Positions 1-12,900 of a stretch of DNA of 64,000 nt are shown here, in pieces. Made by a program: the position numbers and the translations under genes. Source of the DNA: Dipetalonema caudispina (taxonomy: Eukaryota > Nematoda > Chromadorea > Rhabditida > Onchocercidae); contig JABVXV010000014.1 of the NCBI GenBank assembly GCA_013365325.1, positions 310,001 to 374,000 on the forward strand, given 5' to 3'. The notes beneath the pieces were generated by a model. That model ran no database searches, was not told where the DNA came from, and saw nothing but the letters and a program-made list of their open reading frames with translations. The stretch's first letter is position 1, and the number at the start of each line of letters is the position of its first letter.

Positions 1-102
1 CCAGATATCTACAATTTTGAAGTACCACAATCCCTGATATCTCCTTCAGAAGTACCATCCCTACTCTCCTTCCTTAGGCAGCAAAATAAAAGATTTAACT
101 GA
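1..102 (+). CDS. 3' end of an unidentified protein-coding gene (partial)
   Basis: Reading from base 1, an open frame of 33 codons ends at TGA (100-102). It begins PDIYNFEVPQSLIS and ends LSFLRQQNKRFN. The mix of residues (Pro, Ser, Glu, Val, Leu, with no homopolymer-derived runs) and the relatively high G+C content look coding, unlike the AT-rich DNA that follows. This is probably the C-terminus of a + strand gene whose body lies left of the window. No domain can be recognised in so short a piece. The bases around 1-5 (CCAG/AT) could also be an exon boundary, so the true exon may start a few bases in. AATAAA-like words downstream could serve polyadenylation. The coding call is moderate and the function is unknown. 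Confidence 0.45.
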   Translation, partial: PDIYNFEVPQSLISPSEVPSLLSFLRQQNKRFN

Positions 103-2666
103 TGGCGTCATGAAAATGATTATCCTAATATATTATTTGCTCATAGTGTTAAATACAGCAATATGTGATAATGAAGGGTAAAGTGTGAAAGGTCATCTAT
201 TCTTTTGAATGAATCTCATTAAGTTTGTACTTTCAAAATATAATTTTATTTTGAAATATTATATAATAGAGTGCATTTTGAAAATTTTTTTTTTTTTGTA
301 TTTCCTATGAAAGGTGTTCACATCTATACATAAAAGTGTATTTTACCGTAATTTATTGTAAACTTTTCTCCTTCTCTCATCGACATACTTTTCCTGTGTG
401 GTATTTTCTTTTTTTTTTTTTCTTTCTCTTTCATACTTATCCTCTATTTGTACTTATTTCAATCATATTGAATGATTTTTGTCACTGTCTTAATATTGTA
501 CTATTTTTTTTTTTTTTGTCCATCTATGTACTCTTTCTATCATTAGTAAAATTTATCAGTTCTTTTGAATTGATGAATTGATCTTTTCTATGTCAATTAT
601 TATCACAATTGTGATAAAGATCATTCCCAGAATTTTCCCAAATTTTAACTGTTGAATAGCATTATATTACTACTTTCAATGTAATATTTCTTATCAACGA
701 AATTTATTTGATACAAAAATGAGATGAAAATTAGAAATGTATTTAATGAAATAATTTTGAAGCAAATAAAAATACAATTTCATAAGTTGTACTAATTGAC
801 TTTGTTTAGTGTTATCATTTTTTAAAAAGATTCGAAATGTCAACCTCATTTATTAATTAATCACTTATTATGTTCTTGATAGATGTATTAGTGTATAATT
901 TCTTATATTTTCAGGTGGTACAATAAGTAATTCCAAGTTCAACGATATTCTCAGTTGAAGGCTTCCAATTGAATGTCAGTTAGTAAAAGTAAGAAGAGTA
1001 CGATACCGGTTTCTGCTTGATGATGTATTCAATAGTGTTGTGTTGAATTATGATCAATATTCATTGTAATCGATGATTCGATATTGAAAGCAATTGGAAG
1101 ATATTCGTAATAATTTGTTTCATTCTCAAAGTTTTAAGCTTATCATTATCATCAACCAGAAAGGAGAATTTATTAGAAAGTAAAATTTTACGAACTTCCT
1201 TAGGAAATAATGGACAATTTTTACGAATCCCATAATTGTTTAGAAAAGAGATGTATTGGAATATTTACTTAGTAAATTCATATTGTTTATGTAGTTTTTG
1301 TGAGATTTGTCAAAGATTTACATGAATTACGTAAACTTATCAAGTGTACAGTCGAAATGATCAAATTCAATTCTTTTTCTTCGATTTCAATGCATAGAAT
1401 CGAATTAAAAGATGTATATTTCTTACTAAAGATCAGCAAAATATTTTTCATTTTTCTTTTAAATGAAGGATTATTAATTTTGTTTTTCTAGCAATATCTT
1501 TTATTATAGACTGTGAAGTGATTTTCAAAGTTGTTAAGCTGAAATTTCTTAATGCTGTAGAAATGACACTTTCAGTTTGTAAAAGAATAATTTTCAGGCT
1601 CATTTTGATGTGTGGAAAAACGAATGGCAACATGAAAACATGTATTTAATATTTAATATTCACGGAATACTTGCAATTTGTCAAATCAAATGTTCAATAT
1701 CAGTGAACACAAACAGGTTTTCCTTTCATGAAATTGAAGATGAAAAAAGAAAAATTGAGGGAACAACAAAAAAAAAAAAAAAAAAAAAAAAAAAACATGA
1801 GGAAAGGCCGGACTGGTGAAGCTTTAATATACATGAATTGTATTTCATACATAATACACTTCTTAATCAGAGGATCAGAGTAGTATATCTCCTCCTGCAC
1901 ATGCCATTTATTTGACAAAGTTATATATGATCATAAAGTTTCCTAAATTTCTCTTCTTTACATTATTGTTGAAATGAAAGAAAGAAATAATGTGCAAATT
2001 TTTTTTTTTTTTTTTTTTTATTTGAAATTACTATTTTCTTCAACATTTTTTAAACATTGAAGGAAATGGTAATTTCAACTCTTTTTAAAACCGTAAAATA
2101 TTATGCCGGCTGATATGACAGTATTTTTATCTAACCCTTTAATTATTAATAGATTCAAAGTATTTTTAAAACAGGTTTGAAATTTCAAAAATTCATCTTC
2201 CAAATTACATGCTGTGTAATTTCAGTTGAACTGAACATTCACATAACTTGCATTAATGATACTGTCATTCAATTTTTTTTAATTGATAAATCATGAAATG
2301 CAAAGCTTTAAGCTAGCAATCATGCAAATCTAATCTAATTATGCGTAAACCTAATGTAACAAATTTATATTCAATCATTCTGTTCATAAACAGGAATGAT
2401 TGAAGACAAATAATTTTTCACTAATTAAATAGAATTAAAATAATTCATTGAAATTTGGCAGTGCAGGTGAGGACATGAATAATACGGATACACTACAAAG
2501 ATTTGAACAGTATTTGAAAACGAGAACAGGAATTTAGATGTTTTAGAAACCATTTCAGTAAATTTTAACAAAATAAAAAGAGATGCGCTTTGAATGCGAA
2601 TAATGCAAAAGCAATTGTTGTAGTTAGGTTATACACCAACGTATACTGACCGCGCAATTTGAAAGT

Positions 2667-2702
<36 letters not shown>

Positions 2703-3153
2703 CTCTTGGAGGTATATGCATGAGTAGCCTAGCTATTAAACCTACCATTTTTTTCATTTCATTTCATTTTCTCAATTTTTACTTAATTTTTTTTTTTTTT
2801 ATTGTAAAATTCCATTTAGTATTTTTATAATTAAATCATTTTATGCATTTCTTTGGCAGTATTGTTATTATCAATGATTTCTAATCATAGAAGAAATGCT
2901 ATATTTTAAAAAAAATAATGAAATTTCTTTTTTTTTTTTTTTTTTTTTTAGGAAAAAATTTATATTCGACATGCGTCAGTCATGAATGTGCTAAATATTA
3001 TTGACTCAATAAAGTCATACGTATTAACGTATTACCGTAACGGTAAGAAATTTTAGAGCTTAAACAATCTTTTTAGCTAGGTAAAATTGACAAAAAAAAA
3101 ATTTAGTATTATATAAGGAATATTGGAATTTTTCAGGATTTCAATGATGAGTG

Positions 3154-3184
<31 letters not shown>

Positions 3185-5640
3185 CGATTATCGACAATTA
3201 CAAGAACAGTTTAGGAGGCTTAAAGCCCAACTTTGAAATTTAATTTTAAATTAAAAACACATATATTAATAAAAAAAAAAAAAAGCTTTTTTCCTTTCAT
3301 ACAACCCGTCTTCGTCAATAATATGTGCCTAGAGTAGAGAAGAAGCCAGGAAAATACTCTTGTACACGCATAGTTTTTAAGCTAAACACACATGCACACA
3401 AAAAAAAAAGAATAACAATTCAAGTAATGAAGTCTAATCGATTAAATTCGGACATCATTTTTTTTTTTTCAAAAAAAAAAAAAACTTATACCGTCGCCTG
3501 GAAAAAAAAGTAAAAAATTAAAAACCCGTAAGGGAGAGTAAAATAAATCGCCTGCAAAAGATCTGAGCTTTTTTTTTCTTTGCTCGTAATGAAAATTCTG
3601 GAAGCATATTGCTATAGATTTTTTATAACTTATAATTTGAAACAAAAAAAAACCTTTCTGATTTAGAAACTAAAACTATTAAGCGATAATTTTTCAACAA
3701 TTATATCTCTTTTTGTTATATATCAAACATTAAACTATTAAAAGGAATCAGTTGAAGTTAAAATTTTTGTGATAAATTCAATTTCATGCCTTCATAATAT
3801 TTCTAAACTAAATAATCTCAATTTTTTTCTAAAATTATTTCTATCACTGAGTAATTCACTTGCAGAGTATTAATTGTGCAGATATTAAAGATGACAATCA
3901 TTAAAGATAGAATTCAAAAATTTGAAGTCTGAACGATTTCAACTTTGATCTATCATCAATATTTGTAAAAAAAGACAGATTTTTTTTTCTCAATTGCAGA
4001 GAATTCATAAGTTCATTCAACATTCTTTTTTTCCCCCTTAATCTATATTCTAATGTTTCCAGAACTTTTCAAAACAGCAAAGTTGTGTGTATCTGTGCCA
4101 TCTTTGTATCCGACTACTTAATTCTGAAATTTGTTTCTACTAAATTAGTGAAATTGAAGGAATTCAAACATATATAGAGTAAATAATCTCAAAATAATGC
4201 AATAGAAAAAAAAAAAAAGAAAGAAGACTAAACTATGCATTTCATATTATACAGAGTGATGGAAAATGCAACCGGAAATTAAGAAGTAATAGGGAAGATG
4301 TGAAGAAGGAAACAATTTTATATAGTATTTTCTGGGTTTGATTTAGAGGCGACCAAATAGCGGTGACATTTCATGAATCTGAGCACAAAACAAAAAAGTA
4401 ATGTAAAATGAAACAAAATTAGGTCACTAGAGGCTTTGAAAAAAAAAAAAAAAGAAAAAAAAACATTTTGTTTCAGGATAAATCTTCTAATTTAAATATT
4501 TTTACAAAGTTAAAAAAATTGAAATTATGGTCCAGGTTGGAAAGAGTTTTTTGCTGAGGATAATTACAATACAGACAGATAATTGGACTTAGGCAGAGTG
4601 AGATTGCTGTCGTTGTTTGAACAACTGCAGGAAGAAATAGAAAGACACTGATCGCAGGACGATTAATTTTTTTTTGAAATGGAAATTAATAATTTTTAAA
4701 AAAAAAAAAAAAAAAAAAAAATTCGAAATTCTTTCAAAAAAAGATAGCAATTAGAAAAGTTATTAATTATAAAAGGGCGACGTAAAAGATGGTAATTTTA
4801 ATGAAAATAAAGCGTCTTCCTGGGAACTTACTCCTTTTCAGCACACGCACTCATACTTATCATGCAAGAAACGAGAGGGAAGAAGTCCAATTTTTAGCAT
4901 TTCAGAATCAAAAATTATGGCCGTGATCGTTTTCATCGTTTGCAGAAATTGATTATCAACTAAACTACAAAATATGATTCCTTACAAACTTTCTATTAAC
5001 TTATTGAAAGATTCCATAATATCTAAGAAAATTTTTTGCCAATAAGTAATAAGATTATTTTTCCGCTGCTTTCAATTAATTCCTTTGGCAATTCAATCAA
5101 TAATGAAATAAAAAGGTAAACTGATCTACTTAAAGAAGTAAATCATCAGTTCATCCTGGGCAGCAATAATCACTATCAAATGCCTAAATCATGCCTAGAA
5201 AGTTAAAGATTGAAATATCTAAATACAAACACATTTTACCTCAGATAGGCCTAAATGTGGAAAATAGTAGCAATTATGGGATGATTACCTTAATTAAGCT
5301 ACCTCCAAATGAAAATCTATTTCAAGCGTAATATTTTATCTCAATTTTGATTTCAAATAAATTTAAGTGTGTAGAAAATTAACTAAAGATGAATGTTACC
5401 ATCAAATTTTGCTAATTCTACGAGGAAGTAACATTTCAATCTCACACAATTCAGCTGAAGAATGCACAATGTAAGTCATTCTTTAAAGGAATGTTTTTTC
5501 ATCTACACACAAGAATTTGTAGTAGGAAGAGTAAACTAGAGAGGATGGCATACTGGTGGTGATGGTGATGGTGATGGTGGTGACGATCGCTTCCTAATTT
5601 TAAACCCGCACGATGAACTTCTTTTTTTTTTTTTTTTTTT
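103..5640. other. Intergenic AT-rich stretch without a supported gene
   Basis: No exon with convincing coding character and splice signals was found on either strand. The DNA is very AT-rich and crowded with A or T runs of 15-35 bases, for example around 1769-1795, 2000-2020, 2668-2700, 3154-3181 and 4699-4720. Short open frames here are produced by these runs and translate to poly-Lys or poly-Phe. The right part should contain the 3' flank of the minus-strand lin-29 gene. A short (GGTGAT)n-type repeat lies at 5555-5584, just beyond the lin-29 stop codon. Confidence 0.6.
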
Positions 5641-5646
5641 TTTATT
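5641..5646 (-). terminator. Candidate lin-29 polyadenylation signal
   Basis: The minus strand reads AATAAA three bases after the TAG stop and then runs into a long A homopolymer. Used as the signal, it would give an exceptionally short 3' UTR. It may instead be fortuitous, with the true signal further downstream towards 5.4 kb. Confidence 0.3.
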
Positions 5647-5648
5647 TT

Positions 5649-6963
5649 CTATTTGTAATTGAGCATCGTATTCTGGAACTGCTGGTCCTGAACAGCGGAT
5701 GTTGAGGATGTTTGCTGTGTATAGCATTGAATTTTTTCTAGTGGCGTTATCATATTGAACCTGAAAGATTTAGAATTTGTTAAAAAAAAAAAAAAAAAAG
5801 AAAGATAATAATTAGGATTCTTGTAATACCTAAGAATTGACAAAGAATTTTACGAAATTAGAATTTTTAGTGTTTAGCAAACTTTATGATGTTTCCTATT
5901 TTTGGTAGTGTAAATTGTAGCTAACCCTGCCGGCCTAGGTGCTTCTGATTTGAATGCTGTATTGTCGAAAGGGAAATAGGATCTGTTTGTGCTTAATGTC
6001 CTGCCAAAAGCAGCCATGTTAAGACGAAATGCGGAAGGGTCGTTGACCATCATCTGATTTGCAGTTGCCGTTGAGGCAGCACTCGGATAGCTACATGCTG
6101 CTGCTGCTACACTTGTTACCGAACTGGTCGCAGCTACTGCGGCTGATTGATTAGCAGCCGAGAGCACCGAAGCTGGTATCCCTGCGTTGAAGTGACCTGA
6201 AATTAGCATTCTCATTTTCAAAAAATCCTTGTAAATTTAGCTCTTACAAGCATTGATAAAAAATTTCTGAATGAATCTTCTCTGGAAGTATCGATGATAT
6301 CGCAATGAAGATATTCTTCACAATTCTTTCATCCTTAAAATGATATACATAAAAGTGAATGAACTAACTTTTGTAGGTTCTTATAAGTTAAGCTTAAAAA
6401 ATTTTTACTTAAAACTTCAAATAACTAGATGGACCGTTTGAAATTATATGTAGAAAGATATTATAGAAAAGTAATTTTTAGAAGGAATGGAAATTTCCAA
6501 CTAATTCATTGTTGAAATTAAAATAACTATAGAAAGATTTTGAAATAAAATTTCAAAATATGTTGTTCTAATTTGAAAAAAGATGTCACAAAATGCTAAT
6601 AAAACTAACTTTTTGGAATTTTCAACAAAAATAACATCTACTAGTAGCAAAGTAATAGAAAATGAAATGTTTTAAATATTCTCTTCACATTTTGTCCAAA
6701 AATTGAAAAATCTCCAAAAAAGATTTATTCTCTAACCATTACATTCATTCATTTAATACTTGTTTATAATTTTTTTCCGAAACTTTTAATGAGAAAAAAA
6801 AAAAAAAAAAAAATTAAACGAACTAAAGTCTATTTGTGGTTGTGTTACGGAAGCTAAATCCGAAATGCCATGTGCTGCAGCTGCCATCGTAGGTGCTGAT
6901 GTTGCTGCAGCTGCTTCATTTCTCCATGCATTCAAACCTTCCAGGCCTTCCATAAAATTGCTT
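5649..6963 (-). CDS. lin-29: lin-29 C-terminal exons 9-11 (Ala-rich tail and stop)
   Basis: Exon 9 (6963-6824) encodes [20 protein letters not shown] and an Ala-rich run, ending at a GTTCGT donor. The better-looking GTAACA donor 20 nt upstream would throw exon 10 into a stop. Exon 10 (6196-5926) starts after TTTCAG and is Ala/Ser/Thr-rich, ending KSEAPRPAG at a GTTAGC donor. Exon 11 (5760-5649) encodes [20 protein letters not shown] and ends NTMLNYK with TAG at 5651-5649. Without splicing, exon 10 would read 19 codons into the intron. The phase-perfect continuation and the natural-looking last exon favour the spliced model. AATAAA lies three bases past the stop and runs straight into a homopolymer. 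Confidence 0.8.
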
Positions 6964-9900
6964 CTGTAACATCGAAGAGTGTCGAAAAACGTGGAATTTT
7001 AGATATATTCTTGAAAAGCTAATCGTATAATTATTAGTTTTAATAATCTAATTGAAATTATTGCTACCAAATTGGGTACCATTTATCATGCAGGAAGGAT
7101 AGCATGCAATAATAGTAAGTCAAAAAAACAGGACAAATCATATTAAAGCTATCGGATAAAGTAATTAAATCAGTAAAATTATTCTTTTTTTTTTTTCTAA
7201 AACTTTAGCATATCATCCTTATTGTACTCAACAAAGAAGAATCAAAATAAAAGAGTAGAAAAAAAAAAAAGCATACATGTTTCTCCTGTCAGCATGCTTA
7301 GTCATATGTTTTGCAAGGTAAGTTTGTTGCGTGTAGGATTTACCACAGTATGGACAAATGTGTACCTGAAATTTTTAATGAATTTAGAAAAGTTTAAAAT
7401 ACATATACTACACGTGACAAATATTTTCTTAATGCTATTTTTTCTTTCTCCTAGATGATAATTATTAGTTGTAATAGTTATAATTGGAATTTAATTTCAT
7501 TTATATAATCCTAAAGAAAAAAGAAAAATTGGAATGAGAAAAGGTAAAATTATCAAGAGTGGAGGTTAAGAAAAGTTTTTAAAAGTTGAATTAACGATGA
7601 TATTTTGTCGCATCTTTTAATCGAAGATGAAAATTGATAGTTGTTAACAAGAAATAATCCAAGAAATCCTTTTATGATAATCGATAGCAAAGGAAACATT
7701 ATCGGATTGTTCTGAAACGTGATCTGCTAGGATAATTTTCCCCATCACAGCTATCCTATTGAGGATTGGATAGGAAAAAGGGAAATGATAAAAGAAAATT
7801 AAATAAAGGAAATTAATAAATTTAACAATAAAAATTAGCTGAAAAATTTTTTTCTAATAATTTGTAAATTGGAATGAATCAATAACCGATGAAAACAGGT
7901 GACATTTATTTATTCATCAAAGAAAACGATCCATTTCTGTTACAGTTTTCTTTGAAAAAATAACACTTTATAACTGACCCATGTAAAATACCTTTAAGTG
8001 CTTCGATTCCTTGTGCTTTGGTATATGTTCCAGCAATGCTTGTTCATCCGTGAAGCATTTATAACAGCTGAAAAGCACTTCACCTATACTTCGTTCACCT
8101 ATCACTTCATCCTCCTCTGCCATTATCATTGTCGAAACACGCTGGGACAAGTGTTGTAACTTTCAAACAAGCCAAATGCGGTATATTCTCCTGTCATGTC
8201 TAAGTAGTACTGATTATTATTATTATCATTATCATTATTGTTATTATTATTATCATTATTATTATTATTATTGCTATTCTTCTTCTTCTCTTTATTATTA
8301 TTATTATTATTATTATCATTATTATGGCAACTGAAAATTCCCACATAGTTATGCAAAGAACTCTAAATTAATGAACTTAACTATAAGATTGCTATAATCA
8401 GTAAGTTATTTCCGAGTAGTCTAATTAGCATACTATAAGAATGCTTAATCTAATAAGAGGATTGAAGAGTGATGTATCTTAATTTTAACAAAAGTATCTA
8501 ACCTATTGCACTTGAATGGTTTGTCGGATTGATGACATCTTGAATGTGATTGCAAATTTGATAGCTGACTAAATGCCTTTTCGCAGCCTTGAAATTTGCA
8601 TTTGTATGGCTTCTCACCAGTATGCGTTCTGATATGCTGTTGCAAGTGTGATAGCTGTGTAAACTGAAATTTTTTAGTTTAATTTTTAAATAATATCACT
8701 ACCTTTATTCATTTCTCGAGTATGTAAATTTCTTACCTTTTGCAAATTTTCTCAAAATAATTTCAGCATAGAATAAAGGTTGATTATAGTGGAGAATACA
8801 GTAGCTAAAAGATAGAAAATATGCATACTGAAAGGAATATGTAAGAAGAATGAGAGTAACCTTTTTACCGCAATACTGGCAGGGTCCAAAGGGCTTTATA
8901 CCAAGATGTATCCTCATGTGCTGCGACAGGTACGAGCTATTTGCGAATGATTTGATGCAATGCGTACATTTGTATGGCTTCGCCTCTCTCATGTGCATCT
9001 GACTGTGTACCTGGTGCACTTCCGGTTTGGTGTCGAAGCCCTGAAATAAATTGCTATCCTGATTTACATCGTATTATCTGTTATAAGTCATGATGACGGC
9101 TATTAATCAATTACAATTAAGGCACATTGATAAGAAGTAAGTGTACTTTTTAATTGCGCAATTAAATCAAATTTTATAACAAAATTTAAATTGGACATAT
9201 ATTCATTTCTTTTTTTCTATTAATCTTCATTAATTTGATATGTTCAATGTAAAACTACAAACTATGAGTATAATAAATTGGAATTTTTAACAGAAATTAT
9301 GCAAAATAATCCACAAAAATATCCTTGTATTAACAGAACTCAAGTATTTTGAAACAGTCAAGTTATGATAGTTACAACAAATCGATAATTAATTTTAGAT
9401 TATCATGAATCTACAAGTAGAAACTGCGCAAAAAAAAATGAATTTAGATTTTCCCTTCATTATTTGACAACTTTTCCTTTGATAGAACTAAACTTCCTCA
9501 TACAACAGAACTGATCTGCCAATGATAGCAATTATTACTAAAGCACATTTCGTTCTCAATGAAATTAACGATCAATTATGCTATGAATCTTAATTATCAT
9601 CTTATTGCGAAATGTTCAGAAATTTGTATACAAAAGTCGCAATTTCATGCGAAGCAATACCAATCATTTTAGAAACAGTTCTCCTCATTATGCGTTAAGT
9701 TAACGTGTTAATAATGAAAGAACTATTTTGTTAGCGAAAATCGCAGCACACGAAATTCAAAAGTTGAAAACATTCACAAAATTTGACAATTTTCATGAAG
9801 AACAGATTTATTTTTTTATTTGATATAGGAAATAATGAATATCAATTCCTTAAGTTAAAAATTTCAATAATACTATTAAGAATTTTGTTCGAAATAAAGC

Positions 9901-12900
9901 CTACGGGCAAAGTTTTATTACTTTATTCGGTTTTTCATTTCCTCATTCACTTTTTCTAATTTCTCTCCACTAGAATTCAACATTCCGTAATAGGTTATTC
10001 ACTTTGAAAAGAAAATGATATTCACATTTTTACTTGAAATAATCATAATAATAAAGAAGAAGATATTTAATATCAGAACTATTAATGCTTACGATTAAGC
10101 AACAATTTTTTATAATAGGGGCCTAAGTATCTTTCGGAGTGTTGTAACTTCAATAACTATGTGTAACTAATTTGTCCATAGTATTTTTCTTCTTTTTTTA
10201 AATTAATTTATTTTTCACTATCACTTAAGATGAGAAAAGAGAAAGGATCATATTAATATTCATTTGCATAAAACGGAAATTCAGTTAGTTATCAATTGAA
10301 GACGTTTTTTCTTCGGAGATTTAATCATATCTTCAAATTTGCAGCTACCTTGTGCAAAACAATAATCACTTAAGTTATACGATTAACTCTTTGTGATATG
10401 CAAAATTTTCTGTGGCTTATGATGACGGAAATACTGCATCTGTAGTGGAACTAACATTTATAATTTCAAAAATAACACAACATAGTTGATGGAAACAAAA
10501 GAATTAAAAATAAAAAAAAAATAAAGGAGTACTTTCATAATTTAGCTTCAATTATCAAGAAAGCATTGTAATTGCTTTGTTCAGATTTGATCAGAGCACA
10601 AAAATTGCTTATATCAAAGAAATCGGTAATTATTGGTATTTTTTCATTTTTTTAAGCGAAAAGCAAAAAAAGTTGAAGCCTTAAAAAATGTGAAAGTGGC
10701 GTTAATTTAGAAATTTTTTAATGAATGATAAATTAAAGAGATTATTTCTTTTGGATGGTGTAATAATTGATCCAAAAAGATAACTAGACCAACTGATATG
10801 ATTACAGATGATAATACCGTAGCATGGATGAAGTGACAAACAGAGGGAAAAAGAAGTTTTATAGCGATCAAATATGAGGGCAGCTCTTCCTGCATTGCTA
10901 AAATTTCATCACACTTTCATATAACAATAAAATTAGTCGTATTAATTGACACTCTGCGATTAGTTCTACGATCATCTTAGGTTCATTTAAAAATTCAAAT
11001 AACTACTAGTAACCATAGTTCATCTATCATTTTTATTCCTCTATCTTCCTCATATTTCATTCCGAATTGTTAAGATCAATGATAGTTTTCTGATGCTAAA
11101 TATAACTAATCCAATAGATCATATATTTCCTATCGATTACCACTGATATCCTTTTCAACTCAATAATTGACTTTTATATCATGATTTATTCCTTGTTAAA
11201 TGAAAATATGTTTCACTGATAAACAATCTCATTTCAACATTTCAATTGATAATGCTTTTTTTTTGCTTATTACAATGTTCGATTAACATATAAATAATCT
11301 TTTTTTTTTTTTTGAAAAAAATTCAGATTGTTCTTTTCCAGCAGAGTAACAATACTTTTACTTTCCAAACTTTTTAATTTTCCTTTTTTTTTTTTTACCA
11401 CATTATTAAATTTTTAATATGAACTCTTTTTTGCTGGTTAAATGAAATTCTTCCGTAGCAAATTATTTCATAAAAGCGTATCTTTTTCACAAATCTAAAT
11501 TCATTACTTTTTTCACTTTTAAACTAATGTAAAATTAAAGGTTATCTTTTCATCCTTTTTTATTTCAATGAAAATGTCAGTCTTTTCTACTAATTTCATA
11601 TGCTTATTTTACCTAATTTTTACCAGCTAATAGTACATATAGGAATCAAATAAATGCTAATTTAAATTACACAATTCAATGTTCTCATCTTAAACATCAT
11701 CTCATTACGCCCCAAAAAATTTGCCAGCTGTGAATGAAGCATAGAGAAAAATGATTTTTTTTGATCTTTCCTACGCTTTTCATTGTTTAAACAACCAAAA
11801 ATACATAAATAAAACGGATAGGATATGAAAGAGTGATAACGAGAGAGAGAGAGAGAGAGATAAAAGGGGAAAATAATGCAATTAATGGTCTGGTCAGAGG
11901 TCATGAAAATTCTTTTATCATATCCAAGATTAACATTGTAGATTTCTAAAACCATTTGAGAGGAATCAATGATTTTTTCTTTTTTTTTTTTGATGAGAAA
12001 CGAATAAGAAATTTTCATATCTCTGAATAAGTATAATATTAAATTTTTAAGCAATGTAACAGTTTGCTTATTTATAAAATGCTATTTACATTTGTCTTTC
12101 TTTTTTCTTTTTTTTGGATACTTAAAAAATTTTGGATAGATTTAGCAGCAAAAATTTAAATATGCCAATTAAAAAATTACATAAATATTTTTTCTATCGA
12201 TAAATTTATGAATAAAATATGAAATGTTAACATTTTTTTAAATTTACTATTTAAAGATAACAACTAATGCTAATCCTATAGTGTTACTAATAAAGAATCT
12301 TTAGAATTGATCCATTTTTTTTTTTTCTAACTTTATAATTTTTTTCATGATTGCATCATCAGAAATTTTACTTCAATGATAATATCTTTCGCTCATTCAC
12401 TAAAAAGTATTCTTTCCCTAAGAATATTTTCAAGTAAACTTATTTTAAAATTTCAATAAATCAATCAATACACTTTTCTTTCATTAGTATATCATAATTA
12501 TTTTGCACAAAAATTGACTGCATGAATGATAGATTATCTTATAACCTACAAAGATTTCAATGAGTTTAATGCTCTAAATATGGTCCTTCTCTCTCTCTCT
12601 CTCTCTTTTCTTCTCTTTCTCTTTCTCTCTTCCTCTCTTTCAAGAAAAATTATCCTAATTATTTAAGATGTATGTATCGTGTCTATATAATTTCGTTTAT
12701 TTCGTTGTTTCTTTAATTTTTTAATGAATGATATTATTAGCAGATATACTAATTAAGATAATACACACACATACATACATACATACATACATACACATAC
12801 ATACATACATACATACATACATACATACATACATTGACATACATATACATACATACCTACATACATACATACACATACAATACAGAGAATTATTTTCACG

